A DNA stretch of 64,000 nt from an uncultured bacterium. GTDB lineage: Bacteria; Bacillota_I; Bacilli_A; Acholeplasmatales; Anaeroplasmataceae. Below are positions 9,755-17,189 of this stretch, piece by piece. The notes beneath the pieces are model-generated. The model was given only the letters and a program-made list of their open reading frames with translations. It did no database searches and was not told where the DNA came from. Both the position numbers and the translations under genes were made by a program. The stretch lies in NCBI GenBank assembly GCA_949291115.1, contig CASETY010000004.1, positions 1 through 64,000 of the forward strand, given 5' to 3'. The number at the start of each line of letters is the position of its first letter. The first letter of the stretch is position 1.

Positions 9755-10004
9755 TAAATTTTTAAAAGTATCTCGTTTAATTAAGCGCCGTGCTTTAGCT
9801 AAAGATGTAACTGATAGTGAAAGAATTTTAGTTAATAATAGAGTTGTAAAACCTTCTTATCAAGTTAAAGTTGGTGATTTAATATCTATTATTTTTGGTA
9901 CTAAAACAATCGTTGTTAGAGTTTTAAAAATTGATAACTCAACTAAGAAGGAAGATGCCACTTCTATGTACGAGTTCGTCCAAGAAATCAAAGAAGAGGT
10001 TTAA
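9744..10004 (+). CDS. rqcP: RqcP, S4-domain ribosome-quality-control factor
   Basis: 86 residues formed almost entirely of an S4 RNA-binding domain: [16 protein letters not shown] at the start, then VNNRVVKPSYQVKVGD. This matches the RqcP/YabO family (HslR-like), which binds obstructed 50S subunits with RqcH and supports C-terminal alanine tailing. The ATG lies inside the end of ftsH (11-bp overlap), indicating translational coupling. A strong terminator overlaps its stop codon and closes the tilS-hpt-ftsH-rqcP operon. Confidence 0.85.
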   Translation: MRIDKFLKVSRLIKRRALAKDVTDSERILVNNRVVKPSYQVKVGDLISIIFGTKTIVVRVLKIDNSTKKEDATSMYEFVQEIKEEV

Positions 10005-10019
10005 CCTCTTCTTTTTGTT
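9987..10019 (+). terminator. Terminator of the tilS-hpt-ftsH-rqcP operon
   Basis: AAGAAGAGGTTTAACCTCTTCTTTTT: a stem of about 9-10 bp with a very short loop followed by a T-run, overlapping the rqcP stop codon. Confidence 0.85.
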
Positions 10020-10033
10020 TAGAGGTATATAAC

Positions 10034-10885
10034 ATGAATTTTTTATACTTATTTATATCTACATTTCTTTTAAACTATTTTTTAATGTGGATAGTTTCTT
10101 TATTACCAATAAAAAATAAAAGAATTGTTTCTAGTATAATAATAACTTTAACTAATGTTGGAACATTCATATATTACATGTATTATTTTTTCCTTTATGT
10201 AGGCCATAATTTAATTCTTGCGGTCAACGAACTAGGCTCTGCATTAGCTATTTTAATAGCCTTTGTAGCGACAATGGTTATGTTATTAGATGGCATTAAA
10301 ATTATCAAAACCAAAAGACAAAGGGCTTTTTTAAATGCCTATAGAAGTAATAAAGTAACACTTCCTTTTATAGTTGTAATTATCATTTTCTATTTGCTTA
10401 GTTTAATAGCTTTAGGTTTTTCAATCTATATTATGACTATTTATGATTCTAAATTATTAATTGCTTTAATTGGAGCTTTATTAGCTTTCTTAGTATTCAT
10501 ATGCTTAGCTACTTATTTATTAATAAGTAATTGTCATTCTAATAATAATTTTAATAAAGGCAATAATTTATTATTCATTTTAGATATTAATGATAAAAGA
10601 TATTTATATGAGGCTGCAATTACAACTTCTATCGATGAATTATTAGGCGAATTAGCTAATATTTATATTTTAACTGAATATGGAAGTTTAATAACTAAAG
10701 ATAAAACTTATTTAGTAAGAGGAATTACTATAAGAAATGAAGCTGAATTTGATCTTAAAAAGACTAAATTATTACCTTTAGAAGATTCTAAATTAACTGA
10801 ATTATCTTATCATTTTTTAAAGTATCAAACTTTGATTATTAAAGTTGATGAAAATTATAATATATTAAAAACGATTAAAAAATGA
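10034..10885 (+). CDS. Polytopic membrane protein, unknown function
   Basis: 283 residues. The first 165 are strongly hydrophobic with about five membrane helices (roughly 1-25, 33-52, 62-85, 110-135 and 140-163), followed by a soluble cytoplasmic C-terminal domain of about 115 residues. I recognise no family motif. It starts 30 bp after the rqcP terminator with GAGG about 10 nt before its ATG. It ends in TGA. A terminator follows directly. Confidence 0.7.
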   Translation: MNFLYLFISTFLLNYFLMWIVSLLPIKNKRIVSSIIITLTNVGTFIYYMYYFFLYVGHNLILAVNELGSALAILIAFVATMVMLLDGIKIIKTKRQRAFLNAYRSNKVTLPFIVVIIIFYLLSLIALGFSIYIMTIYDSKLLIALIGALLAFLVFICLATYLLISNCHSNNNFNKGNNLLFILDINDKRYLYEAAITTSIDELLGELANIYILTEYGSLITKDKTYLVRGITIRNEAEFDLKKTKLLPLEDSKLTELSYHFLKYQTLIIKVDENYNILKTIKK

Positions 10886-10889
10886 AAAA

Positions 10890-10920
10890 CGAGGGATTTT
10901 TAGTCCCTCATATAAAAAAA
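10890..10920 (+). terminator. Terminator after the membrane protein at 10034
   Basis: Stem GAGGGA(TTTTTAG)TCCCTC at 10891-10909, downstream of the TGA stop of the membrane-protein gene. Its T-run is weak (tataaaa), but the position fits. Confidence 0.6.
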
Positions 10921-10946
10921 TAGCGTGGACAGCCCCACGCTATTTT
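10914..10946 (-). terminator. Terminator of the hsp20 operon
   Basis: Stem AATAGCGTGG/CCACGCTATT flanked by an A-run on the left (T-run on the minus strand) and TTTT on the right. It directly follows the stop of the minus-strand hsp20 at 10949 and may act in both directions. Confidence 0.85.
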
Positions 10947-10948
10947 CA

Positions 10949-11341
10949 TTATTCAATTGCAATATGAGTTTCTTGTGGTTTAACAATTTCTTTTTTAGGA
11001 ATGCTTAATGTTAAAACACCACTTTCAAGTTTAGCTTTAATGGCATCTTCATTAACATCACCAACATAATAGCTTCTTTCTAAAGCACGATAGCTTCTTT
11101 CTTGACGAATGTATTTGTGATTGCCTTCGTTCTTGTCTTCTGCTTTATGTTCAGCTTTAACTGTTAAATAACCATCATCAATTGATACATTCACTTCTTC
11201 TTTCTTAAAACCTGGAAGTTCAATATCAATTTCATATTCGTTTTCGTTTTCCTTAACATCTGATTTCATGTCTTCTCTTACACTTGGGAAGAATGTTTCA
11301 AACATATCATCAAATAAACTTAACGCATTATTTTTTTTCAT
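10949..11341 (-). CDS. Hsp20/alpha-crystallin small heat-shock protein
   Basis: 130 residues. The N-terminus (LFDDMFETFFPS) is followed by an alpha-crystallin domain (about 32-122) with the conserved IDIELPGFKKEEVNVSIDDGYLTVKAEH and the late LESGVLTLSIPK (A-x-x-x-n-GVL motif). These ATP-independent holdases bind unfolding proteins in the cytoplasm. It is the second of two tandem hsp20 genes (16-bp gap), expressed from the promoter near 11790 that overlaps CIRCE-like operators. Confidence 0.93.
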   Translation of the reverse strand: MKKNNALSLFDDMFETFFPSVREDMKSDVKENENEYEIDIELPGFKKEEVNVSIDDGYLTVKAEHKAEDKNEGNHKYIRQERSYRALERSYYVGDVNEDAIKAKLESGVLTLSIPKKEIVKPQETHIAIE

Positions 11342-11356
11342 ACAAATTCCCTCTTT

Positions 11357-11719
11357 CTATTCTATGATAATGTGTTTTTTAGTTTCTTCTGGTTTCTTAG
11401 TTATAATAACAACCTCTAAGACACCATCATTATATTTGGCTTTAATATTTTCATAACGAATATCACCAAAATAAATAGAACGTTTCTTAACATTATTATG
11501 TCTTTCTTTTAAAACATAATTGTGATTTTCGTTAGCTTCATTGTTTTTAGAAGCTTTAATATTTAAATAGCCATCATTAAACGATAATTTTATTTCTTCT
11601 TTCTTAAAGCCTGGCAAATCAGCATATACTAAGTAATTGCCGTTTTCTTCAATTACATCTACCAAAAATGCCTTGCGATAATTTTCATCATTATTAAATA
11701 AATTCCATAAATTGTTCAT
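11357..11719 (-). CDS. Hsp20/alpha-crystallin small heat-shock protein, divergent paralogue
   Basis: 120 residues with the alpha-crystallin core (YADLPGFKKEEIKLSFNDGYLNIKA and YNDGVLEVVI). It is shorter than its downstream neighbour and diverged (clearly different N-terminus), consistent with an old tandem duplication. RBS AGGAGG lies 9 nt upstream of the ATG. It is the promoter-proximal gene of the pair. Its untranslated leader contains a second degenerate CIRCE-like repeat, so heat-shock repression by HrcA is likely. Confidence 0.9.
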   Translation of the reverse strand: MNNLWNLFNNDENYRKAFLVDVIEENGNYLVYADLPGFKKEEIKLSFNDGYLNIKASKNNEANENHNYVLKERHNNVKKRSIYFGDIRYENIKAKYNDGVLEVVIITKKPEETKKHIIIE

Positions 11720-11735
11720 TTCTATTACCTCCTGA

Positions 11736-11762
11736 TTGGCACTCTTAATACCTCTCTGCCAA
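11736..11762. promoter_or_regulatory. Degenerate CIRCE-like operator in the hsp20 leader
   Basis: TTGGCACTC-N9-CTCTGCCAA has the 9-9-9 geometry of CIRCE; six of nine arm positions pair. It lies downstream of the -10 box, in the 5' leader of the upstream hsp20 gene. Confidence 0.5.
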
Positions 11763-11775
11763 CCTTACATTTACT

Positions 11776-11803
11776 ATTATAATCATTTTATTGGCACTGT
11801 CAA
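11776..11803 (-). promoter_or_regulatory. Consensus sigma-A promoter of the hsp20 operon
   Basis: On the minus strand a perfect TTGACA (11803-11798) is separated by 16 bp from a perfect TATAAT (11781-11776). The -35 box lies inside the upstream CIRCE element, so a bound repressor would block RNA polymerase. Confidence 0.8.
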
Positions 11804-11817
11804 TAGTTAAGTGCTAA
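11791..11817. promoter_or_regulatory. CIRCE operator (HrcA site)
   Basis: TTGGCACTG-N9-AAGTGCTAA closely matches the CIRCE consensus TTAGCACTC-N9-GAGTGCTAA, with seven of nine arm positions pairing. It overlaps the -35 box of the hsp20 promoter. HrcA itself is not encoded in this window. Confidence 0.8.
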
Positions 11818-11827
11818 TTTTTTTAAA

Positions 11828-11857
11828 AAAATAAAAACTAAGTGTAAAACTTAGTTT
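11828..11857 (-). terminator. Terminator after the AlbA_2-domain gene
   Basis: AAAACTAAGTGTAAAACTTAGTTTT (about 11832-11856): an 8-9 bp stem with A-run and T-run flanks, directly after the stop at 11859. Confidence 0.75.
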
Positions 11858-11858
11858 T

Positions 11859-12887
11859 TTATCTTTTGTTTTTAGGTATACTTATTATAAACATTTTAGA
11901 AGTAGCCATGATAACCGGCTCTATTTGATGTTTTTTTGAACGATTGTAGATTTCTTTAATGCCATTATATTTAAATAAATTAACATAATTAAGCATTTTA
12001 AAGACTTTAACTAATTTAGGATTTCGTGAATTGGTTTTGCCTTCTATAACATCTTCTGTTTTTAAATTATAAATACCACCAGGTGATATAAAATTAATTT
12101 TATTAGGACTCACTTCTACTTTAATTGTTTCGTTTACTTGCCAGTTACGATGAACAAAGGCATTAATTAAAGCTTCTTTTAAGATGACTTGATCGTAGTT
12201 TTTAATATTTACAAAGTAATTCAATATATCATCTATTTGTTTAAGAATTGATCCTTTAAAAAATTTACGTTTAATTATGTTGTTTTTATTATCCACTAAA
12301 TAGATTTTGGCTTTTTGCTTAAAGTTATCACTTAGTAAATAGGCTAAATTGGTATATTTGTTTTCTTTTAAAAGTCCACAAGTTTCATAATTAAAGTAAC
12401 ATTTGTTTTCTTTTACTTTATTTTCTAAATATTTAAAATCAAGTAATTTAAAATTAGAAAGTAAATCTTCATAGTGAAGATTGTTGCTTTCTAGCTTTAA
12501 TTCTTCAATTTGTTTAGTGGTGGCTGGGAATTTAGATGTTTCAAAACGAACAAATACACCCTTGTTATTACAACCAACGTTAGTTAAATAATAAGGTTTA
12601 TTGTCACCTTCACTAACTGATATTTCTAAAACGCCATCTTCATTCCAATTAAGATTAATAAAATTTTGAGGATTAGGGCTGATTACATTGCCAGCCAACC
12701 AATTTATAATCTTAGATTCTTCAATGTCTTTTTCTTTTCTTGATAGTTCCCAGTGCAAAATGCCCCGATCATCAACACCGACATAAATAGTTCCTCCATG
12801 TGTATTTAAAAAAGCAATAATTTCCTTTTTTATTTCAGGAGTTACTTCTCTTTTTAATTCTGTTACTTCACTTTCATAGTATTTCAT
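11859..12887 (-). CDS. AlbA_2-domain ATP-binding protein (putative transcriptional regulator)
   Basis: 342 residues. The N-terminal 110 residues are an AlbA_2 (Schlafen-type) domain with E-S-x-x-x-E-L-K-R and the segment IIAFLNTHGGTIYVGVDDRG. The C-terminal part has the RNHPNPKLV-like motif GKTNSRNPKLVKVFKML and ALINAFVHRNW of COG2865-type proteins, usually annotated as ATP-dependent regulators or helicase-related. The role in this family is not established. I chose the ATG with GGTG about 8 nt upstream; two GTG codons further up are less likely. It has its own terminator and appears monocistronic. Confidence 0.75.
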   Translation of the reverse strand: MKYYESEVTELKREVTPEIKKEIIAFLNTHGGTIYVGVDDRGILHWELSRKEKDIEESKIINWLAGNVISPNPQNFINLNWNEDGVLEISVSEGDNKPYYLTNVGCNNKGVFVRFETSKFPATTKQIEELKLESNNLHYEDLLSNFKLLDFKYLENKVKENKCYFNYETCGLLKENKYTNLAYLLSDNFKQKAKIYLVDNKNNIIKRKFFKGSILKQIDDILNYFVNIKNYDQVILKEALINAFVHRNWQVNETIKVEVSPNKINFISPGGIYNLKTEDVIEGKTNSRNPKLVKVFKMLNYVNLFKYNGIKEIYNRSKKHQIEPVIMATSKMFIISIPKNKR

Positions 12888-12942
12888 AGCCTTCACCACT
12901 TATATTTTAAACTATTATAATTATAAAATATAGTAACAAATA

Positions 12943-13026
12943 AAAAAACCTAGTCACAATGTTTGGTCGCTTATGGCTGCTACCTCTCGGTCCTGACCAG
13001 GTTCACTACAAACAATTGACTAGGGT
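12943..13026 (-). ncRNA. ffs: Signal recognition particle RNA, small bacterial type
   Basis: Read on the minus strand, the core GGTCAGGACCGAGAGGTAGCAGCC matches the Ffh-binding domain of 4.5S/SRP RNA: the asymmetric loop CAG-A and a GNRA-type tetraloop (here GAGA), plus the AGCAGCC 3' strand. Terminal strands CCCTAGTCA and TGACTAGG pair, and a run of Ts follows. This is the short, domain-IV form lacking an Alu domain. It works with Ffh and FtsY in co-translational targeting of membrane proteins. Confidence 0.93.
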
Positions 13027-13064
13027 GAATAAATAATACCATTTTTGTTTAATTTAAGCAAGTA

Positions 13065-14015
13065 TTACTGAAACATTTTTTTCTTTTTGAAAACAAAGAA
13101 AACAATAATACAAACAATAACACTAAGTATTAATGGTAACCACCAAAAACTAAAAGGTATCGGTTCGTTAGTGTTCATGCCATAAAAACTAAAGATGATA
13201 TTTGGTATAGACATAATTATAGTAATTACTGTTAATATTTTCATTACTATATTTAAATTGTTAGATATTACAGAAGCAAACGCATCCATTGTACCAGATA
13301 AGATATTAGAATAAATATTACACATTTCAATTGCTTGGTGTAATTCAATTAAAACATCATCAATTAAATCTTGATCTTCATCAAATAGTTTAATTACTTT
13401 ACCTCTCATAATTTTATTAACGATGATTTCATCAGTTTTAAGAGAGGTTGAAAAATAAACTAGTGACTTTTCTAAACCTAACATTTGAATTAATTCTCGA
13501 TTTTCCATAGATTGATGAAGTTTTTGTTCAGTTAAACTAGATAATTTATCAATTTGTCTTAAGTATGCTAAATATCTTTGTGACATTCTTAACATTAATG
13601 TTAAGAAAAATCTAGTTCTTAAAGCTGTGTTTATTCCTTTTACTAAGCCGTTTTTTATATCAGTTAACTCTAAACATTCTTTGTTAGACATAGTAATAAT
13701 CATATTATTATAAGTAATATAAGCTACTGGCGATGTTGTATATTGTAAGGCTGTTATATCTTTATTATTTTCATTACTGTTAAGAACTGGAAAGTCAACA
13801 ACGATTAATCTTTGAATAACATCATCATCAAAATCAATGTGCGGACTTTCCTCTTCATCCAAGGCCGATTTAACAAATTCAGGTAAAATGCCTAAATCAT
13901 TAATTAGATAATTTTTTTCTTCTTCAGTTGGCGATAAGACATTAAGCCAACAGCCTTCTTCAGGTTTTTCAATTTTTAATAACTTATTATCAAATGTTTT
14001 ATAGATTTCAATCAT
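13065..14015 (-). CDS. corA: CorA-family magnesium transporter
   Basis: 316 residues. A long cytoplasmic N-terminal domain (1-250) with helical stalk is followed by two C-terminal membrane helices (about 255-277 and 290-309). The pore signature YGMN is present at 278-281, followed by a short periplasmic-type loop carrying NEP and then the basic tail KKKK. CorA pentamers carry Mg2+ inward. RBS AGGAGG is close to the ATG. The upstream flavoprotein gene ends 16 bp before it. Confidence 0.93.
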   Translation of the reverse strand: MIEIYKTFDNKLLKIEKPEEGCWLNVLSPTEEEKNYLINDLGILPEFVKSALDEEESPHIDFDDDVIQRLIVVDFPVLNSNENNKDITALQYTTSPVAYITYNNMIITMSNKECLELTDIKNGLVKGINTALRTRFFLTLMLRMSQRYLAYLRQIDKLSSLTEQKLHQSMENRELIQMLGLEKSLVYFSTSLKTDEIIVNKIMRGKVIKLFDEDQDLIDDVLIELHQAIEMCNIYSNILSGTMDAFASVISNNLNIVMKILTVITIIMSIPNIIFSFYGMNTNEPIPFSFWWLPLILSVIVCIIVFFVFKKKKMFQ

Positions 14016-14031
14016 TTTGCATTTCCCTCCT

Positions 14032-14928
14032 TTATTTTGTTAGGGCACTAATAGCCGCGATTGCTCCTTCAGCTACAGCTGTTGCGACTTGTCTAACTTT
14101 TTTATTAATTATATCACCACAAGCATAAACGCCTTCTAAATTAGTTTCCATCATAGAATTCGTTAAAATATAACCATCTTGCATATTTACTTCATTAAAA
14201 ATACCAGAGGCTGGACTTGAACCAATATAGCTAAATTCACCATCACAATTAATAGTTGTTTCATCATTTGTTTTATTGTTTTTAATGATTACGCTTTCTA
14301 ATTTATCTAAACCAACAAATTCTTTTACACTAGAATGATATATTACTTCTATATTATTTTTAGTTAATATTTTCTTTTTAAATTCATCTATGCAAACTAA
14401 GCTATCTTCTACAACTACCAAATATACTTTGGCAACAAAGTTGCTTAAAAATAAAGCTTCTTTAACGGCGCCATCTGCCCCACCAACAACCATAACTTTT
14501 TTATTTACGTACAATTCTTTATGTAATGAAGCGTTCATTCTAACGCCTTTGCCAGTTAAGCGTTCTTCGCCTTTAACCCATAATCTTTTAGGGTTAGTTC
14601 CACAAGCAATAATAACTTTTTTAGCTTGATATGTTTCTTTATTAGTTATTATTGTTTTAATATTGTCCTTTAAGTTTGTTTCAACAACTTCTTCATTTTT
14701 TACTATAATTGCATATTCTTTTAGTTGTTCTTCCATTCTTGAAGCTAAGCTTATGCCTGTTTCTTCTTTAATAATGCCTGTATAATGAGTTACTTTAGAA
14801 ACGTTTCTAATTAAGCCACCAACTTGTTTTCTTTCTAATACTAATAAATTAGCTCCTCTACTTTTAGCATAAATAGCGGCACTAACACCAGCTGGCCCTG
14901 CCCCAATTATTATTAAATCATAAAACAT
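14032..14928 (-). CDS. Thioredoxin-reductase-like FAD oxidoreductase lacking the CxxC
   Basis: 298 residues. The fold follows thioredoxin reductase: FAD-binding GAGPAGVSAA (9-18), the GTNPKRLWVKGEERLTGKGV segment, an NAD(P)-binding VVGGADGAVKEA (about 150-161) and the C-terminal YACGDI...QVATAVAEGAIAA. Where true TrxB has CATCDG (just after the ...TGKGV segment) this protein has RMNASLHK, so both redox cysteines are absent. It is therefore unlikely to reduce thioredoxin. It could be a ferredoxin/flavodoxin-NADP reductase relative or a flavin-dependent oxidoreductase with another partner. It lies 2 bp from tadA, in the tdk-tadA-corA run. Confidence 0.85.
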   Translation of the reverse strand: MFYDLIIIGAGPAGVSAAIYAKSRGANLLVLERKQVGGLIRNVSKVTHYTGIIKEETGISLASRMEEQLKEYAIIVKNEEVVETNLKDNIKTIITNKETYQAKKVIIACGTNPKRLWVKGEERLTGKGVRMNASLHKELYVNKKVMVVGGADGAVKEALFLSNFVAKVYLVVVEDSLVCIDEFKKKILTKNNIEVIYHSSVKEFVGLDKLESVIIKNNKTNDETTINCDGEFSYIGSSPASGIFNEVNMQDGYILTNSMMETNLEGVYACGDIINKKVRQVATAVAEGAIAAISALTK

Positions 14929-14930
14929 TT

Positions 14931-15404
14931 TTAGCCTTCTTTCTTAATTAGTTTATTCTTTTTTTGTTCTCTTAATTCTTGAAAAAAAGTAGTTATAATT
15001 TTACTACATTCTTCTATTTCTAAATAATTAAAATTTACTTTGTGTGGATATTTATCAAACAAATTAACATTACTAATAACAGAGCCATTTCTTTTATCTA
15101 AAGCACCAAAATAAACATTTTTGATTCTTGCTTGAATAATCGCTCCTGCACACATTGGACATGGTTCTAAAGTTACATATAAACTAGCATCTTCTAAACG
15201 CCAATATTTAGTTTTCTTACTAGCTTTATTTAAGGCAATAATTTCAGCGTGGGCTAAAGGATTTTCTTTAGATTCTCTAAGATTATGCCCCCTAGCAATA
15301 ATCTTATCATCTACAACAATTACACAACCAACAGGAACTTCGCCTTTTTTATAAGCTTTTAAAGCTTCTTTATAAGCTTCTTTTAAATAATGATTATTAA
15401 TCAT
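14931..15404 (-). CDS. tadA: tRNA-specific adenosine deaminase
   Basis: 157 residues from the ATG giving MINNHYL, which has GAGG 8 nt upstream; the reading frame is open further upstream but that part overlaps tdk. The zinc site is complete: HAE (His52, Glu54) and PCPMC (Cys82, Cys85). TadA converts A34 of tRNA-Arg(ACG) to inosine so one tRNA reads CGU, CGC and CGA. It overlaps the last codons of tdk by 8 bp, implying coupled translation. Confidence 0.93.
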   Translation of the reverse strand: MINNHYLKEAYKEALKAYKKGEVPVGCVIVVDDKIIARGHNLRESKENPLAHAEIIALNKASKKTKYWRLEDASLYVTLEPCPMCAGAIIQARIKNVYFGALDKRNGSVISNVNLFDKYPHKVNFNYLEIEECSKIITTFFQELREQKKNKLIKKEG

Positions 15405-15984
15405 TAACAACCTCGTGACATTTACGACATCTTGCTTCATATGATTCTTTAGCGCCAACCATTATCGTCTCTGAACTGGCTTTGGCGGGCTTACCATCAA
15501 TTATACGTTGTGTTCTAGTAGCTTCTTCACCACACACCATACAAATAGCTGTTAATTTAGTTACATGTTCAGCAAGGGCTAATAACTCTGGCATAATACC
15601 AAAGGGCTCTCCTTTAAAATCTAAATCTAAGCCTGCACAAATAATCCTTAACCCTTGGTTAGCGTATTTAGTTAATAATTTTATGATACTTTTATCAAAA
15701 AATTGAACTTCATCAATAACTAAAGCGCTAATGTCATCAGTTACATATTTTTCAATATCTTCTGGCTTATTAATATCAATCGGAATAGCTTTAATCTTAC
15801 TTTTATTATGACTAACAACTTCACCAGTTGAATAACGATTATCTATGTTAGCTTTAAATATTAAATATTTTTTCTTAGCATATTCCATTCTTCTTGTTCT
15901 TCTAATTAATTCTTCTGTTTTACCAGCGAACATCGGTCCACAGATAACTTCTATTTCACCAATTTTATTTTCACTATAATACAT
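15397..15984 (-). CDS. tdk: Thymidine kinase
   Basis: 195 residues. The P-loop GPMFAGKT (16-23), DEVQFF (about 90-95) and the lasso domain with two Cys pairs (CMVCGE and CRKCHE) that bind structural zinc are all present, matching the type II TK of Firmicutes. It phosphorylates thymidine in the dNTP salvage pathway. It follows rpmE, separated by that gene's terminator, and is coupled to tadA. Confidence 0.95.
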   Translation of the reverse strand: MYYSENKIGEIEVICGPMFAGKTEELIRRTRRMEYAKKKYLIFKANIDNRYSTGEVVSHNKSKIKAIPIDINKPEDIEKYVTDDISALVIDEVQFFDKSIIKLLTKYANQGLRIICAGLDLDFKGEPFGIMPELLALAEHVTKLTAICMVCGEEATRTQRIIDGKPAKASSETIMVGAKESYEARCRKCHEVVND

Positions 15985-16004
15985 AATTAACTCCCTTTTT
16001 AAAA

Positions 16005-16027
16005 TAAAAAGGCCCTATTGAGCCTTT
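16005..16027 (-). terminator. Terminator of rpmE
   Basis: AAAGGC(CCTATTGA)GCCTTT, with a T-run on the minus strand (TTTTTATTTT). It lies between rpmE and tdk. Confidence 0.75.
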
Positions 16028-16041
16028 ATAAATACTTGTTA

Positions 16042-16260
16042 TTACTTTTCTTCTTTTTTATCTAAGCCATAACGTTTATTGAAACGAGTAACTCTACCAT
16101 CAGCTTGAGTAAATACTTGTTTACCAGTATAGAATGGATGGCAATTTGAACATGTATCAACACGAATTTCGTTTAATACTGAACCTGTTTCAAAAACATT
16201 ACCGCATGTAGTACAAGTAACTTTTACAGTTTTATAATTTGGATGAATTCCGTTTTTCAT
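16042..16260 (-). CDS. rpmE: 50S ribosomal protein L31, zinc-binding form
   Basis: 72 residues. Two Cys pairs, CTTC (Cys16, Cys19) and CSNC (Cys37, Cys40), form the zinc site of the C+ L31 type, and HPFYTGKQ is the family signature. L31 bridges the ribosomal subunits. The leader between promoter and ATG is about 45 nt and carries a small hairpin, which might serve autoregulation. It is monocistronic with its own terminator. Confidence 0.95.
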   Translation of the reverse strand: MKNGIHPNYKTVKVTCTTCGNVFETGSVLNEIRVDTCSNCHPFYTGKQVFTQADGRVTRFNKRYGLDKKEEK

Positions 16261-16288
16261 TGTACCTTACACTCCTTCCGCCATGATA

Positions 16289-16340
16289 TTACTACCATAG
16301 TAAGCGTTAAGATTCTACCATAAGTAGCCTTTTATTGCAA
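16289..16340 (-). promoter_or_regulatory. rpmE promoter and leader hairpin
   Basis: On the minus strand TTGCAA (16340-16335), 17 bp spacer, TAGAAT (16317-16312) with an upstream TGG that resembles an extended -10. The leader contains TTACTA-tgg-TAGTAA (16303-16289), a 6-bp hairpin just upstream of GGAAGGAGTG. L31 leaders in several phyla are autoregulatory, but I cannot match this one to a named motif. Confidence 0.5.
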
Positions 16341-16374
16341 GTTAAAAATTAAATAAAAAATTTTTATTTTTTTG

Positions 16375-16402
16375 TTGCATTCAAAAAATAATATGGTATA
16401 AT
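16375..16402 (+). promoter_or_regulatory. Promoter of tRNA-Gly
   Basis: TTGCAT (16375-16380), 16-bp spacer, TATAAT (16397-16402); the mature tRNA begins 12 bp after the -10. Confidence 0.65.
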
Positions 16403-16413
16403 AATCATTGCCT

Positions 16414-16488
16414 GCCGTAGTAGTACAATGGCTAGTACATCTGATTGCCATTCAGATGATGTGGGTTCGATTCCCATCTATGGCTCCA
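16414..16488 (+). tRNA. tRNA-Gly(GCC)
   Basis: Full cloverleaf: acceptor GCCGTAG with CTATGGC, D-stem GTAC/GTAC, anticodon stem TCTGA/TCAGA with loop TTGCCAT (anticodon GCC), T-arm GTGGG-TTCGATT-CCCAT and an encoded CCA. It has its own promoter and terminator. Any open reading frame across it is spurious. Confidence 0.95.
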
Positions 16489-16501
16489 AACAAAGAAATT
16501 C

Positions 16502-16524
16502 AAGAGGGTAAATCCTCTTTTTTT
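16502..16524 (+). terminator. Terminator of tRNA-Gly
   Basis: AAGAGG(GTAAAT)CCTCTT followed by a run of Ts, 13 bp after the CCA end. Confidence 0.85.
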
Positions 16525-16542
16525 ATTTATATAACTATAAAA

Positions 16543-16579
16543 ATCACGCATTTGTTTCATAAATACGTGATATTTTTTT
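16543..16579 (+). terminator. Second hairpin with T-run
   Basis: ATCACGCATTT...AAATACGTGAT stem followed by TATTTTTTTATTTT. A back-up terminator for the tRNA transcript, or a barrier to readthrough into the convergent Lrp operon. Confidence 0.55.
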
Positions 16580-16600
16580 ATTTTATTAATTATTTGATTA

Positions 16601-16657
16601 TAAAAATAACCTCAAACTATTTTACTGTTTCTTAGTCAGATAATTTGAGGTTTTTAT
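16601..16657 (-). terminator. Terminator of the Lrp operon
   Basis: Long-loop hairpin AACCTCAAA (16608-16616) with TTTGAGGTT (16644-16652), flanked by A-rich and T-rich runs on both sides. It follows the lrp stop at 16679. Confidence 0.6.
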
Positions 16658-16678
16658 TAATGTTTTTAGTTCTAATTA

Positions 16679-17179
16679 TTATATAATAGGGATATTTGTT
16701 TTTCTTTTTTCTGTGTTAATAACAATAGATGTTTCAATATTAGAAACTGATGGTAATTTTACTAGTTTATCTAAAACAATTTCATGGTAATCTTGTAAGT
16801 CTTTAGCTATTACCTTTAATAAGAAAGCACCTCTACCTGTAGTCATGTATACTTCTAATACTTGTGGTATTTGTTTAGCTTCTTCACAAAATTCTAAAAT
16901 AGATGTACGATTAAGGTTTTTTAGTTCAACTGTTAAAAAAGCTTGAATTTCATATCCTAAAGTTTTTTCATTTAATAAGGTAACTGTTTTATCAATATAG
17001 CCATATTCTTTTAAATTTTTAACTCGTAATAAACATGAAGAAGGGGCTAATTCAACTATTTGAGCTAGTTCTAAATTAGAAATATCACCTTTTTCTTGAA
17101 TTACTTCTAGAATTTTTTTATCTGCTTCATCTAATGTAAAGCGAGTACTTCTTTTGGGGGTAATTTTCTCTTGTTCCAT
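16679..17179 (-). CDS. Lrp/AsnC-family transcriptional regulator
   Basis: 166 residues. An N-terminal winged helix-turn-helix (about 15-65; DKKILEVIQEKGDISNLELAQIV and SSCLLRVKNLKEYGYI) is joined to a C-terminal RAM/ligand-binding domain (about 75-155; VLEVYMTTGRGAFLLKV). Members sense amino acids and regulate metabolism or transport. It is the last gene of a four-gene operon starting at 19069, 10 bp after the transposase-derived gene. Its target is unknown, and no amino-acid gene is adjacent. Confidence 0.88.
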   Translation of the reverse strand: MEQEKITPKRSTRFTLDEADKKILEVIQEKGDISNLELAQIVELAPSSCLLRVKNLKEYGYIDKTVTLLNEKTLGYEIQAFLTVELKNLNRTSILEFCEEAKQIPQVLEVYMTTGRGAFLLKVIAKDLQDYHEIVLDKLVKLPSVSNIETSIVINTEKRKTNIPII

Positions 17180-17189
17180 TTTTTCTCCT

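Noticed and set aside
5882-10885. Mollicute genetic code (TGA = Trp)
   Set aside because: tilS, ftsH and the membrane protein at 10034 end at TGA in the expected position, and Trp is encoded by TGG throughout.
16408-16635. 75-codon plus-strand reading frame over 16408-16635
   Set aside because: It covers tRNA-Gly and two terminator hairpins and has no RBS.
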